The notes beneath the pieces are model-generated. The model saw only the letters and a program-made list of their open reading frames with translations, did not search any database and was not told the origin of the DNA. Both the position numbers and the translations under genes were made by a program. Shown here piece after piece: positions 32,474 through 44,220 of a DNA stretch of 64,000 nt. Numbering within the stretch: the first letter of the stretch is position 1; each line of letters starts with the position of its first letter. Origin of the DNA: Litsea cubeba (lineage: Eukaryota > Streptophyta > Magnoliopsida > Laurales > Lauraceae); NCBI GenBank assembly GCA_012931725.1, contig CM022946.1:42274451-42338450 (forward strand), read 5' to 3'.

Positions 32474-32800
32474 TGGCATGAAAACCAGGTTTTTGTTTGT
32501 GGCATGGAAGCCAATTTTGGCATGAGAGCCAGCTTTTCTTGTGGCATTGATAGCCGAGTTTTTTTTTGTGGCATCTATAGCCAGTTTTGGTGGCATTGAT
32601 AGCCGGTTTGTGGCATTGATAGCCTGTTTTGTTTTGGTGGCATTGATAGCCGGTTTTTTTTGAAATCCAAGTTTTTTTTTGTGTGTGGCATTGATAGCCG
32701 GTTTTGTTTTTGGTGGCATTGATAGCCGGTTTGTGGCATTTATAGCCTGTTTTGATGGCATTTATAGCCTGTTTTGATGGCATTTATAGCCGATTTGGTT
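32474..32800. repeat. B2 GGCATNNATAGCC minisatellite
   Basis: Longer than in B1: about 14 units, including a doubled GATGGCATTTATAGCCTGTTTT near 32753-32795. Confidence 0.8.
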
Positions 32801-32810
32801 TTCAAAAAAT

Positions 32811-33275
32811 GCAAGTATCGACTAAAAGTCGCCTCCCCGCTGAATGTTCTTGCAAGTATCGATGGAATGTCGCATCCTTGCTCATTCGGTTGCGAGTATC
32901 GATGGAATGTCGCATCCTCGCGGATTTGGGTGCAAGTATCGATCGAATGTCGCATCCTTGCTTTTAAAAAATTTTGGTTTTGCGGGTACTGACTTGATGT
33001 CGTTTCCCCATGATTTTTGAAATTTGTGGTTTCCTCGAACCTTTGGGTTATGGATATCAACTGAAATGTTGCGTCTCCACAGTTTTTTAGGTTTTTTCGA
33101 ACCTTTGAAATTTGGGTTGTGGATATCAACTGAAATGTTGCATCTCCACAGTTTTGGATTTTGCAAGTATCGACGAAATGTCGCTTCCCTGCGATTTTGG
33201 AAGTGTCGAACGTGGTTCGCTTGCTTCCGATTTGTGCGAGTATCGACTAAGCGTCGCTTCCTCGCGGTTTTTGAA
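32811..33275. repeat. B2 GTATCGA / GATATCAACTGAAATG repeats
   Basis: Six or more units with GTATCGA(T/C) and GTCGC, plus two GGATATCAACTGAAATGTTGC units. More copies than B1 at 14850-15165. Confidence 0.75.
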
Positions 33276-33623
33276 AAACCATTTTTTTTTGTTTAAAGAC
33301 ACGAGGGTCATAAATTTTGACCTAAAACCATTTTGGCGGTAAAAGGCAGGGTGGACTAGGGTGGAAATCCCTGAATCCGGATTTTGTTTCAAACCATGAA
33401 TTTTGGGTTCAAGGGTTGAAAATTTTGGTCAAGTTAGGGAAAGGTTCCTAAACTTGGATATATTTTTTTGAACAATGAAACGATGAAATTAAGCATTGTT
33501 TTAGATTTCTAGAAATTTCAACATTTGATATGAAAATTCTAAAAAAGGGTAGGTTTAGCGAGCGTGTACTTGGAAACCGGTTTTGGCCATACAGGCATTG
33601 CTCTTACCCAGTTGGGTAAGTCT
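33276..33623. other. Non-coding part of B2 before integrase end
   Basis: Homologous to 15166-15506. No gene seen. Confidence 0.6.
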
Positions 33624-33775
33624 TCAAGGGTAGTACCGCTTTAAGAACTTGCCGTTGATGGGCAGCATACATCTGTCACCTTCCATGTTTAGGAGTGCGT
33701 ATGCGCCATTGGAGAAAACTTTGTCGATGACGTAGGGTCCCTCCCATTTTGGCTCAAATTTGCCTTTGGACTTGT
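33624..33775 (-). pseudogene. B2 integrase C-terminal fragment
   Basis: On - it reads KSKGKFEPKWEGPYVIDKV.. and ends INGKFLKRYYP, matching B1 15507-15660. Cut by the B3 LTR at 33776 after the bases GACTTGT; the unbroken version at 15655 continues GACTTGTGAGCG. Confidence 0.9.
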
Positions 33776-36079
33776 TGATGGACCGCGCTCCCGGATGCCC
33801 GGGGTTCCTACCGAGGTCGGCGGACGTGGGAGTCCGTTTGGTTCCGACCCTTTCGTAACCGGGGGCAAAGGGGGGGCGTGCATCAACATTTCTTTTTTTT
33901 GTGGGTGTGCCAGATTTTCTATTTTTACTAGGAATTGCAAGTGGTGATCCGGAGATCAACCTTCGCAAGTAAAAAGGAAATCAACTTCTTTCAAGTTTTC
34001 CATTGCACATATATTTAAGAAAAGAGACATTTTCTTGATTTGCCGTGAAAGGCGATTTTTTTTGCATTTATAGCCGATTTTGGCGTTTATAGCCGATTTT
34101 TGGCGTTTATAGCCGATGTACAATCCTTATCAACAATGAAAGACAAGAGTTGTGATTTTTGTCTCTTTTGAAAAAATACAAACTACAATGAAAAGCAAGA
34201 AAAGGAGGATCTAACTTCTCAGGAGATTGTGGGGGGACTCGTTTAGATTGACGGTCGCAAGCCATATGTGGGCTTCGCCATCATCCATGCAGATGAGAAC
34301 AGAGGATGCTATTGATTCGCTTGGCTTGGCTATAACCTCGGGTTTTTAGAGGACAAAGACCAAAGGAAGGTCCTATATCCAATAAAAAGCCGAGCAGACG
34401 GGCTAAAAAGCCATATCTAAGCCATTGGAGGCAGGAGGAGAAGGCAAGGACCTTGGGGGGGGGGGTACCCCACAAGGGACTTTTGTCACCTTGTTGCGGT
34501 GGCCGGTGTAGAATTTCCGCAGAGTTTTCTCTCTTTTTCCTTTCTCTGGATTTCTGTCTGCTGTCTGTTGGTGTTGTCTGTGTTGATGTCCTTTCTTCTT
34601 GGAGAGCCCTCCTATTTATAGGCTTTTAGGTAGCCTTTTAGGTGGGTTTATGGGCTTTTATTGTCATTAAGCCGCATAATGGGAGGAGTTACAAAATTGA
34701 ATTGTTTATTTTGTAACTCCTTTTTCTTGGCTTCTGATTGGCCGGAGGAGATTGAGGGCATTTAATCGCCTTTAATCGCCATGATGGGAGGAGTTTCATG
34801 GGTTAAATGCCATGAATCTCTTGACTTGTAACTCCCGAATGCTTGCTTCTGATTGGGCCGTCCAAAGAAATGGATTAATGACTGTAATAAAGCTAGTCAA
34901 TTAATCGCATTAAGTGGTCGCCGAGCAGCTGAAGAGTCGCGGGCCGTGCCACGTCTTTTGAGATTCTTCTGTTGATGATCATCGATGGATCTTCATGTAG
35001 ATCGACATCAGATGATTATGTAATTTCAGGTGTTTGTTGCCAACAGCGGGTCGGTGCCATCTGTCCTGTCGATTTCTCGATCGGTCGGGTAGAAAGCACA
35101 CTTTTTTTTGTTGACCGGGTGGCGATCAATACTGTCTTCGATACTCTTGATGACTTATACCCGTGTTTTGGACGGATGTCAGAGGACTTGGTGTCTCAAA
35201 AGCATGAATTTTGGAAAGTACCAGAGGCTGGGGCTCCTCGAATTGCGAAAAAACGGCGAAACCCGAGGTTTCCGTGGCTTTCCCCGGCGACCCCGGGGGT
35301 CCAAGGTCGCCGGCGACCCTGGCCCAGGGTCGCAGGGGTCTGCGACCCTGGGGGGGGTTTTCCCCCTTTCGTGTCCCGTTTTGCGTCGTTTTTTCTTTTT
35401 TTTTTATTCTTTTTTCTTCTGTACTTTTCCTTGACATTTGACCATTTATTGGCCTGATTTCTTTGTAGGAAACCTGATGAGATATCCTTGCATTTTATTT
35501 TGCAAAGTTTTCCAATTTCCTGAGAAAGCCGAAGACTTTGTCGCGCAGAGCTGCCGATTTTCGTCAGAAGCTGAAACTGGGTCAAACGATGTCGGATGAC
35601 CTGAAATTTGGTGTAAAGCCTCCTGAGCAATAAATAAGACCAACCATAGGCTTTTGTTTGAGTTTCGAAGCTGTTTGGGGTCCTATCACCTGTAGACTTG
35701 CTTTTTGTCGCGATGAAGATGTCGCGGTTTGATGTGCGGTCAATCGATGTCCGATTGACTTGAAATTTGACAGGGAACCTATTGGAGTCATTTTAAGATG
35801 ATCCATAGGCTCTGTCTTGGAAATCATGGTCCCGGAGACCTTTTGTCGCCGAGAGCTCTTTTTCGGCTGTCGGAGAAGCGAAGTTAGGCCAAATGATTTT
35901 GAAATGGCCCGAAACTTCTTGTGTACTCCTCTTTTGGCTGCCTGGAAGAATCTTGCAGTTTTTGTTTGATTCTGACAAGATTTGATTTTTGGAAGCAGCA
36001 TTGCCTATTTATGGCCGGTTGCGACTTCATGTAGCTCTTTGGATCTTGAAAAGGCAAAGTGACATTTTTGGTGTCAACA
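33776..36079 (-). mobile_element. B3 3' LTR (2,304 bp)
   Basis: Starts TGATGGACCGCGCTCCC and ends GTGTCAACA on +. Same subfamily as the B2 LTR (shared 295-bp deletion). TATA on - at 34613-34620. Its U3 hairpin zone is enlarged: one stem from the B2 type followed by one of the B1 type (35310-35354). Putative target site CTTGT at 33771-33775. Confidence 0.92.
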
Positions 36080-38407
36080 AATGCCCCCTCGAGGTAAAGC
36101 GGTGAGTTGCTTAACTTTTGTAGTCGATGTGCCTCGAAGAGATTTTTGAAGGAGAGCCTGTGACTTGACCAAGAGTCTTTGAGCAGTCTTTCTTTTTGGT
36201 ATTTGTAGCCTTTTGAGCTTCCAGGGGAATTTTATGGTAGTGAAAGGGATCACGTACCATCTCGAGGCAAAGTTTTGAAGATGACATCAGGGATGTGGAT
36301 TTGGGTTTTGACCTTGTGACCTAACAGGCTATATGTGGCAGGTTAGGGGGTCGGGTTTGGTTTTGATCGTGTGACCCAACAAGCTGTATGTGTAATGTTG
36401 GGGGGATCAATTTTGGTTTGATCTTGTGACCTAACAGGCTGTTTGTGGCAAGTTAGGGGATCAGGTTTTTGGTTTTTGGTTTTGGTCTTGTGACCTAACA
36501 GGCTGTATGTGGCAAGTTAGGGGACCAGGATTTGGTTTGTTTTTGTGGAATGTCAATTTCAAGATTTTGGCTCAATTTGGTAGATGAGGCTGGATGGTTT
36601 GATTTTTGGAAGCTCATGGGGCTTGGAAATTTCTTTTGTACGGTCCAATCAACTCAAAAGAGGCATGGAACCAGTTTTTGTATGCTCTTGGTAAGAGGGA
36701 TTTCTCTTTGACTAAAAGCCCAAAATTTATTTCTTTTTTTTTTTTTTTTTTTTTGTGTGCCTAGGTGGTCAAACCTGGCTCATAGGGCTAACCCATGGGA
36801 CCTTAAGCTTTGAAATGGCTTAGATCTCATATTGTGGTCATTTTTTGTTAAAGAATATCCAAAAATATCTCATTTGGATAGAGAATATCTAAGAATATCT
36901 TTACTTGGAGAGAATCTCTCATGATCCCTTTATTTTGGGATAGAATATCTCAAGATATCTTTCTTTTTGGGAAAGAATCCGTCATAGATTATATCTTTTA
37001 GGAGAAAATCTCTCAGTGATTTCTTTTTGGGAGAGAATCCCTCAAGATTTCTTTCTTTTGGGAAGAATCTTTCTAATTTCGTTTCTTTTGGTAAGGTTAC
37101 TAATTAGTAACACTTACCTTCTTTCTTCTTTCCTTCTTTGGTTTGCTCTCCTCTATAAAAGCAAGGAGAAGTTGGATCTCTTGCTTTATTATTTTCTTTT
37201 GCAATAATCTCAAGAGGGCTTCAAGACAAGAGCTTTTTCTTCTTCAAGATCTTCAAGAGTTTTTCTTCTTCTTCTCCACAATGGCTTCAAGTAAGTTCTC
37301 CTTCTTTTTTTTTTTTTCAAGAAAACTCCATTGTAGGAAAAAATAAAGCGCTTTCTTTTTTTTTTTCTTTCTTTTCTTTTCTTCTTTTTTTCTTTCCACG
37401 TGTTTGCTTCCCCTTTTTTTTTTTACACGTTTTTTTTTTTTTTTTGCTTTCTTTTCTTTTTTTTTCATGTTTTTTTTTTGTGTGGGCCGTACGGACAGAT
37501 CCGTACGGATCTGGCCGTACGGCCACGTGGCCTGTGGGCCACGGCCTGTGGGCCAGCCCTCATTTTTTTTTTCCTTTTTTTTTTTCTTTCCCCCCTTTTT
37601 TTTTGAGAGAGTTTCTTTTCTTTCTTTTTTTGTTTTCTTTCCCCTCTTTTTTTTTAGAGAAAGTTTCTTTTCTTTTCTTTTTTGTTTTCTTTCCCCTCAT
37701 TTTTTTTTAGAGAAAGTTTCTTTTCTTCTTTTTTTTTTGCTCATCATGATAATGCATTTTTTTTTTCGCAAACCAAGATGTTCATGCATGCCTTTAATTT
37801 GTAAATTAAATTTGTAGCATGATGTGTAGCATACCTGAAAGTTTTTGCAAATTTGGGAACTTGGAGCTTGCAGTGATGTTGAGCCCTTCCTGATTTTGCG
37901 GAGACTTTGAGGTTTCGAAAGTTTGGAGTTTCGGAGCTCGCAGCGATGTTGAGCCTATCTTCAAGCTTTCTATTTCTTTCGGGATAGTTCCTTTTCTTTG
38001 GAATTGCCCCGTCATCATGTCAAAATTTCGCCAGATTTTTTTTTAGCGAGATTCTGTCATTTTGATGTTTGATCTTTTTCTTTTCCATCCTTTTCAGGTG
38101 GTTTCCTCCAGAGCGAACAAGGGTAAAGAGCCTGCTACAAGCGTACCTGGTCGATCTTCTAGATCTTCTAATCCGGCCGTTCAGCAGGCTTTTGAGAAGG
38201 TCCAGTATGTTGAGAGAAATCTGGAAGAGTGTGACTCCCTCACAGAGATGAGATGAGGCAGCGACTGATTGCTCTCAAGGGAGAGGAATTCTATAAGATC
38301 ATGGTAAGCAGTCGTCCATGGGTGATGAAGATCAGAGCGTTTTGCCAAGCCTACCTTCTTCTTTGGTGATGCAGTCCTGTGACATGACATACCAGAGGAG
38401 ATGTTTT
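36080..38407 (-). mobile_element. B3 internal region, truncated at 38407
   Basis: Polypurine tract, hairpin array (36320-36521), promoter, exon 1, intron 1 and the start of exon 2 of the antisense gene. At 38408 it changes abruptly to B leader sequence, with at most one shared base at the join. Confidence 0.88.
37281..38407 (+). pseudogene. B3 antisense gene, 5' stub
   Basis: TATAAAA at 37154, exon 1 37281-37290 (ATGGCTTCAA), intron 37291-38097 with the GC island at 37485-37555, exon 2 from 38098. Exon 2 has an extra T in GTGGTTTCC and other 1-base changes, and stops being homologous after ..CAGAGGAGATGTTTT at 38407. Confidence 0.82.
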
Positions 38408-39395
38408 CTAACCCGGTCTTATGAAATCTTGATTGATAGAATTGCCCCCAGGTAAGGGTAGGATTACTTAATGAACCCGTTTGGAGGACCCTTGCCTAGA
38501 ACAGTCAAGCTGCCTCCACACTCTGGACAGGGCTTTTCTTGAATCAATCATGATCAAAGAACGCAGTTGGTTTAACCTTAGTGGTCTATGTCTTTTTTTT
38601 TGTTTTTTTTTAATTATATTTTTATTTTATTATATATTTTTCTAATGAACTCATCGAAGAGAAACGATGGCCCAAAACCTTAGTCGAACAGGCTCAACAT
38701 ATCTGCAAGCGCGATGAACGATAGGAACGGATCAAGGTTTCTCAATTTTGAATCCAAAATGAGAAATCTAATTTTTTTATTTTTTATTTTTTTATTTTTT
38801 AGATCTTTAATGAACTCATCAAGAGAAACGATGGCCCAAAACCTTAGTCGAACATGCTCAACATTTCTGCAAGCGCGATGAACGATAGGAACGGATCAAG
38901 GTTTCTCAATTTTGAATCCAAAATGAAAAATCTGATTTTTGTTTTTTTTTTTTTTTTTGAAAAGAGAAAAGGTGGAAATAAATTCAAAGAATTAGAAACT
39001 TCCAAACAAAAAATCTCATCTCATTTTTTTTTTTTTTTTAGATCTTTAATGAACTCATCGAAGAGAAACGATGGCCCAAAACCTTAGTCGAACAGGCTCA
39101 ACATTTCTGCAAGCGCGATGAACGATAGGAACGGATCAAGGTTTCTCAATTTTGAATCCAAGATAAAAAATCTGATTTTTTTCCTATATTTTTTTTTGAA
39201 AAGAGAAAGAGTGGAAATAAATTCAAAGAATTAGAAATTTCCAAAAAATCTCATCTCATTTTTTTTTAGATGCGGAATCCAACATAGGCCACCAATTAGA
39301 AAGTAACCAAGGAATCGAGAAAAGAAATATAAGCATAGAGCAAAATATATGATATGCAAATATTTTATTTCTAGCATCGTGTTCTCAAATGAACG
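38408..39395 (-). other. B leader (between primer site and gag), copy 1
   Basis: No gene. Three tandem units of about 165-240 bases begin near 38644, 38809 and 39048; each carries CTCATCGAAGAGAAACGATGG-like sequence and GATGAACGATAGGAACGG, separated by T-rich spacers. Short frames here are by-products of the repeat. Confidence 0.8.
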
Positions 39396-39415
39396 GGTCC
39401 CACCGGGTGGAGCCA
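39396..39415 (-). other. Primer-binding site of the B family
   Basis: On -, three bases after the LTR end, the sequence begins TGGCTCCACCCGGTGG. TGG is the complement of the tRNA CCA end. The match is partial to the 3' ends of plant tRNA-Lys or tRNA-Arg; I cannot decide which tRNA. Second copy at 50494-50513. Confidence 0.65.
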
Positions 39416-39418
39416 GCT

Positions 39419-41971
39419 TGATGGACCGCGCTCCTGCCGGTTCTACCGAGGTCGGCGGACGTGGGAGTCCGTTGGGTACGACCCTTTCGTAACCGGGGGG
39501 CAGAGGCGCGCATCAACATTTTTTGTTGTGTGGGTGTGCCAGATTTTCTATTTTACTTGGAATTGCAAGTGGTTATCCGGAGATCAACCTTCGCAAGTAA
39601 AAAAGAAATCAACTTCTTTCAAGTTTTCCATTGCACATATATTTAAGAAAAGAGACATTTTTCTTGATTTGCTGTGAAAGGCGATTTTTTTGGCATTTAT
39701 AGCCGATTTTGGCGTTTATAGCGGTTTTTGGCGTTTATAGCCGATTCTGGCGTTTATAGCCGATTTACAATCTTATCAATAATGAAAGACAAGAGTTGTG
39801 ATTTTTGTCTCTTTTGAAAAATACAAACTACAATGAAAAGCAAGAAAAGGAGGATCTAACTTCTCAGGAGATTGTGGGGGACCCGTTCAGATTGACGGTC
39901 GCAAGCCATATGTGGGCTTCGCCATCATCCATGCAGATGAGAATAGAGGATGCTATTGATTCGCTTGACTTGGCTATAACCTCAGGTTTTTAGAGGACAA
40001 AGACCAAAAGGAGGTCCTATGTCCAATAAAAAACCGAGTAGACGGGCTGAAAAGCCACATCTAAGCCATTGGAGGCAGAAGGAGAAGGCAAGGACCTTGG
40101 GGGGGGGGTACCCCCAAGGGACTTTTGTCACCTTGTAGCGGTGGTCGGTGTAGGATTTCCGCAGAGTTTTCTCTCTTTTCCTTCTCTAAATTTCTGTGCT
40201 TTGTCTGTGTCTCTGTCTGTGATTTTTTCCGATCTCTTTCTTCTTAGAGAGATCTCCTATTTATAGGCTTTTAGGTAGCCATTTAGGAGGGTTTATGGGC
40301 TTTTATTGTCATTAAGCCGCATAATGGGAGGAGTTACAGGATTTAAATCTTTATTTTGTAACTCCTTTTTCTTGGCTTCTGATTGGCCGGAGGAGATTGA
40401 GGGCATTTAATCGCCTTTAATCGCCATGATGGGAGGAGTTTCATGGGTTAAATGCCATGAATCTCTTGACTTGTAACTCCCGGATGCTTGCTTCTGATTG
40501 GTCCATCCAAAGAAATGGATTAATGACTGTAATAAAGCTAGTCAATTAATCGCATTAAGTGGTCGCCGAGCAGTTGAAGAGTCGCGGGCCGTGCCGCGTC
40601 TTTTGGGATTCTTCTGGTAATGATCATCGATGGATCTTCATGTAGATCGACATCGGATGACCATGAGACTTCAGGTGTTGGTTGCCAACAGCGGGTCAGT
40701 GACATCTGTCCTGTCAATTTCTCGATCGGTCGGGTAGAAAGCACACTTTTTTTGGTTGACCGGGTGGCGATCAATGTTGTTTTCGATACTTTTGATGATT
40801 GACCCGTGTTTTTGACGGATGTCAGAGGATTTGTTGTCTCAAAAGTATGAGTTTTGGAAACTACCAGAGGCTGGACGCTTCAAATCGCTAAAAAACGGCG
40901 AAAATCGGGGTTTCCGGGGCCTTCCCGGAGATCCCGGGCTCCAGGGTCGCAGGGGTCTGCGACCCTGGGGGGTTTTTTCCCCTTTTTGTCCCGTTTTGTG
41001 TCCGTTTTTTGCTGTTTTTGATTCTTTTTTCGTCTGCATTTTTCCTTGACATGTTTGACCATTTATTGGCTTGATTTCCCTATAGGAAACCTGATAAGAA
41101 TCCTTGGATTTTGGTTTGCAAAGTTTCTAATTTCCTGAGTAAGCCGAAGACTTTGTCGCGCAGAGCTGCCGATTTTCCGTAAGAAGCTGAAACTGGGTCA
41201 AACGATGTCGGAATGACCTGAAATTTGGTGTGAAGCCTCCTGAGCAATAAATAAGACCAACCATAGGCTTTTGTTTGAGTTTTGAAGCCGTTTGGGGTCC
41301 TATCACCAGTAGACTCGCTTTTGTCGCGATGAAGATGTCGCGGTTTGATGTGCGGTCAACCGATGTCCGATTAACTTGAAATTTGACAGGGAACCCATTG
41401 GAGTCATTTTAAGATGATCCATAGGCTCTGTCTTGGAAACCATTGTCCCAGAGAGCTTTGCCGCCGAGAGGACTGATTTGGCTTCCGAGCGTCAAACATG
41501 GTCAAATGTTGTCGAAATGACCTGAAATTTGACGTGCAGCCCTTTGTAAGCATTTTGAAGCCGCCCATGGGCTCTATCTGATGAGTGATGGCCTCGGCGG
41601 TTCTTGCTGCCGAGAGGCTTGATTTAGCTGTTCGAGGGTTGATGTAGGGTCAAACATTGTTGGTTTGACTCGGAACTTGACGTGGAGCCTTTTGGATGTA
41701 TTTTGAGACCATCCATCGGCTCTGATTGAAGATTTGGTATCTCCGATGCTTTCGCCGCCGAGAGCTCCTTTTCGGCTGTCGGAGAAGCGAAGTTAGGCCA
41801 AATGATTTTGAAATGGCCCGAAACTTCTTGTGTACTCCTCTTTTGGCTGTCTTGAAGGATCTTGCAGTTTTTGTTTGATTCTGGAAGTAGCATTGCCTAT
41901 TTATGGCAGGTTGCGACTTTATGTAGCTCTTTGGATCTTGAAGAGGCAAAGTGACATTTTTGGTGTCAACA
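39419..41971 (-). mobile_element. B1-type 5' LTR, copy 1
   Basis: TGATGGACC..GTGTCAACA on +, 2,553 bp, closest to the LTR at 5680-8248. Followed by CAAAC and the rest of the X integrase, so this is the outer edge of B1. TATA on - at 40258-40265. Several differences from 5680-8248 are C/T or G/A. Confidence 0.92.
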
Positions 41972-41976
41972 CAAAC
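41972..41976. repeat. Target-site duplication CAAAC, right side of B1
   Basis: Matches 5675-5679. Duplicate at 53075-53079. Confidence 0.93.
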
Positions 41977-42120
41977 CAAGGCAAACTAGCACCGAATTGG
42001 CACGAACCATTCAAGGTGATCTTGGCTGCTGGTCAATCAGCATATAAACTTGAGGACATGGATGGTAAACAGTTACCACGTCCATGGAATGCAATGCACC
42101 TAAAAAAATTATACTTCTGA
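41977..42120 (+). pseudogene. Element X integrase C-terminus, copy 1
   Basis: Continues in frame from 5679: QGKLAPNWHEPFKV, YKLEDMDGKQLPRPWNAMHL and the end KKLYF with TGA at 42118-42120. This is the normal C-terminal end of a Tat polyprotein. The CAAAC target duplicate supplies the codon junction. Confidence 0.92.
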
Positions 42121-42289
42121 ACTGTAATCGATTTTTGAAGATCAATAAAAGCAGTCTTTATTCTATTCTCTAATTGGTTTCAAATTTCACTAAGTTGAAG
42201 GACTCGACAGCAGTACCACTCTCCATCTTGGCAGCAATACCACTCTCCAGGTCGGCAGTAGTGCACTATCTAGTTCGGCCATACGCGTA
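42121..42289. other. Element X sequence just after pol
   Basis: AATAAAAG at about 42144 could serve as a polyadenylation signal. Otherwise no feature seen. Confidence 0.4.
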
Positions 42290-42765
42290 TCTCGGTAACA
42301 GTTCAGATCCCTGGCCAACGAGACTACACCTCTGGTGATGAGCCAGCTGGTCATGTCTCGGTTTAATCAAGCTCGTGCTGAGACTAGCAAAAGCAGCACC
42401 GAGCCAGTTCAGCCATGCGCGCATCTCGGTAACAGTACCAGATCGTTGTCCAACGAGACTACACCTCTGGTGACGAGCCAGCTGGTCATGTCTCGGTTTA
42501 ATGAAGCTCGTGCTGAGACTAGCAAAAGCAGCACCGAGCCATTTCGGCCATATGCGCATTTCGGTAATAGTACCAGATCGCTGGCCAGCAAGACTACACC
42601 TCTGGTGACGAGCCAACTGGTTATGTCTCAATCGTGCTGAGACTAGTAAAAGCAGCACCAATCTAGTTCGGTCAAATGCGCATCTAGGTAACAATACCAG
42701 ATTGCTGGCTGATGAGATTACACCTCTGGTGATGAGCCAGCTGGTCATGTCTCGGTCCTAAACAA
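42290..42765. repeat. Element X ~134-bp tandem repeat (copy 1)
   Basis: Three full units and part of a fourth, with CTGGTGA(T/C)GAGCCAGCTGG starting near 42333, 42467, 42602 and 42723. Each contains GCTGAGACTAGCAAAAGCAG and ATCTCGGTAACAGTACCAGA-like parts. Reading frames over it are shadows of the repeat. Second copy 53395-53870. Confidence 0.88.
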
Positions 42766-43095
42766 CTCAGTAAGAGCACTACAAAGTCTACCCTGGTCCC
42801 TGTAAAATTACTAACCATGCATGTTTGGGTTTCTCAGTTGGTGACAAACCAGCTGAATGAAAATAACCAAACTCAGGCCGAAAGTAGCTAAAGAGAAGAT
42901 AGATTGCAAGGCAAAAAATATCTTCATTGAATTATCAGAAGAAATTACATTCTTCTATATTACAAAGCAAAAGTGTTCTCTACTACATCATACATAAAAA
43001 AAATGGATACATCGGAGGAAAAGAAAAAAAAAGCCTTCATCCAGTAGGCCAGAGGTCACAAAATGGGTGTTATTTCCTCTGCCTGGTCAGCTTCC
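42766..43095. other. Element X 3' non-coding stretch
   Basis: AT-rich, no domain or repeat seen except an A-rich run near 43020-43035. Confidence 0.5.
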
Positions 43096-43097
43096 GC

Positions 43098-43394
43098 CTA
43101 TCCCGTCACCAGGATGATGATGACGATGACAGCAAGGATGACATCCTGGTTATGACGGGTGAAATCTCCAACGACGGAACTCAGCCCCGGGACTAAGAAC
43201 TCAGACGGATTCTGGAAAGACGGGTGATCTTCAGGGATTCCCGTCTCTTTCAAGGCACCACGCCATCTTATCGCCCAGGTCTTGTCCCTCATCAAGGTGA
43301 ATTGGGCGGAACGGCTTCCCGTCACTAGCACCATCTCCCCACCTTCTTCTCCGGCGAAGATGAAAACACAAGTTGGGGAAACTTGACCTTCCAT
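43098..43394 (-). CDS. Small antisense ORF in X with hydrophobic tail (hypothetical)
   Basis: On -: ATG at 43394, 98 codons before the stop. The C-terminal third is very hydrophobic (DVILAVIVIIILVTG), as a single membrane segment would be. TATAAATATAG on - lies only about 10 bases before the ATG, too close for a normal promoter of this start. No family recognised. The copy at 54203-54499 is identical in length. It may be the C-terminal exon of a larger antisense gene of X, or chance. Confidence 0.35.
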   Translation of the reverse strand: MEGQVSPTCVFIFAGEEGGEMVLVTGSRSAQFTLMRDKTWAIRWRGALKETGIPEDHPSFQNPSEFLVPGLSSVVGDFTRHNQDVILAVIVIIILVTG

Positions 43395-44220
43395 CTATAT
43401 TTATAGAAGGAGAAGGCACCCTTTCCAAATTTGAAGAAACACGTGTCAGGCGTTCCTTCATATCACCTTGAATAGTGCATGCATCCCCTTTGAGACGGTG
43501 TGCGCCTTTTCAGAGCAATTGGATGACTATCCAGACGATGACACATAGTACCATCGGTATGTCTTCTACATCGATAAGAGAGCTTCATTTATGACCTTGG
43601 GAAATCAATCACCCAGAAGGTTCTTCCTGTGGAGTATCTCCAAAAACAACGAGATCACCTTGGCTTCAGTAAGAATACCAGCTCGGCACGTCTCGTTCTC
43701 TCAAATGGTGACGAACCAATTATGGGAGGCTACTGGCACCCACCTACCTAACTGCTACAGAGCATTAGGGAAGTGCCAGCTCCAAGGCAACTCGGCATCA
43801 ACCTACCTAACTGCTACAGAGCATTAGGGAAATGCCGAAACACCTTAAAATACTTGGGCGCAATGCCAACTTACAGAACTCGGTGCTTGCCTCAATAACT
43901 ACTTCAGTCATAGAATCGAGTTCATTGCGGATAGTACCGAGATAAAAAAAACTTTCATCCAATTTGCTCCTGTTCTAGCTCGGTTGCTGAACTAAGCTAC
44001 GCTACGGACAAATTTGTATACGGGAAGCTCAGTCGAGAACCGAAGTCAGACACTTCACAATTTCTGACGGCAATCATGAAAGAAGAAACATATGAAAGGA
44101 AGCACCAGAAATCAAGATCAAGTTATCAAAAAGGACATTTCATTTCAGATTTTAGTCATTACATCTAGGGGAGAGAAATAAAAAAGAAAATAAATCAAAA
44201 GGGAAGAGCAAAGAAGGCCT
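43395..44220. other. Element X 3' region
   Basis: Contains a direct repeat of ACCTACCTAACTGCTACAGA at 43742 and 43801 and otherwise nothing that I can name. Confidence 0.5.

Larger units (their letters stand above)
26228..33775 (-). mobile_element. B2 internal region, cut by B3
   Basis: Polypurine tract (26228-26242), hairpin array (26467-26667), promoter and antisense gene (27355-32054, +), repeat zones (32060-33275), and the last part of integrase on - (33624-33775). The rest of pol, gag and the 5' LTR are missing from this copy. Confidence 0.9.

Noticed and set aside
38408..39418. Separate DNA transposon between B3 and the LTR
   Set aside because: No terminal inverted repeats, and the other copy shows it to be the native leader of the B family.
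41977..42120. Small independent gene of unknown function
   Set aside because: It continues the X integrase frame from 5679 exactly.
42266..42748. 160-codon frame on - in the X tandem repeat
   Set aside because: Shadow of the 134-bp repeat; broken in copy 2 by a one-base change.
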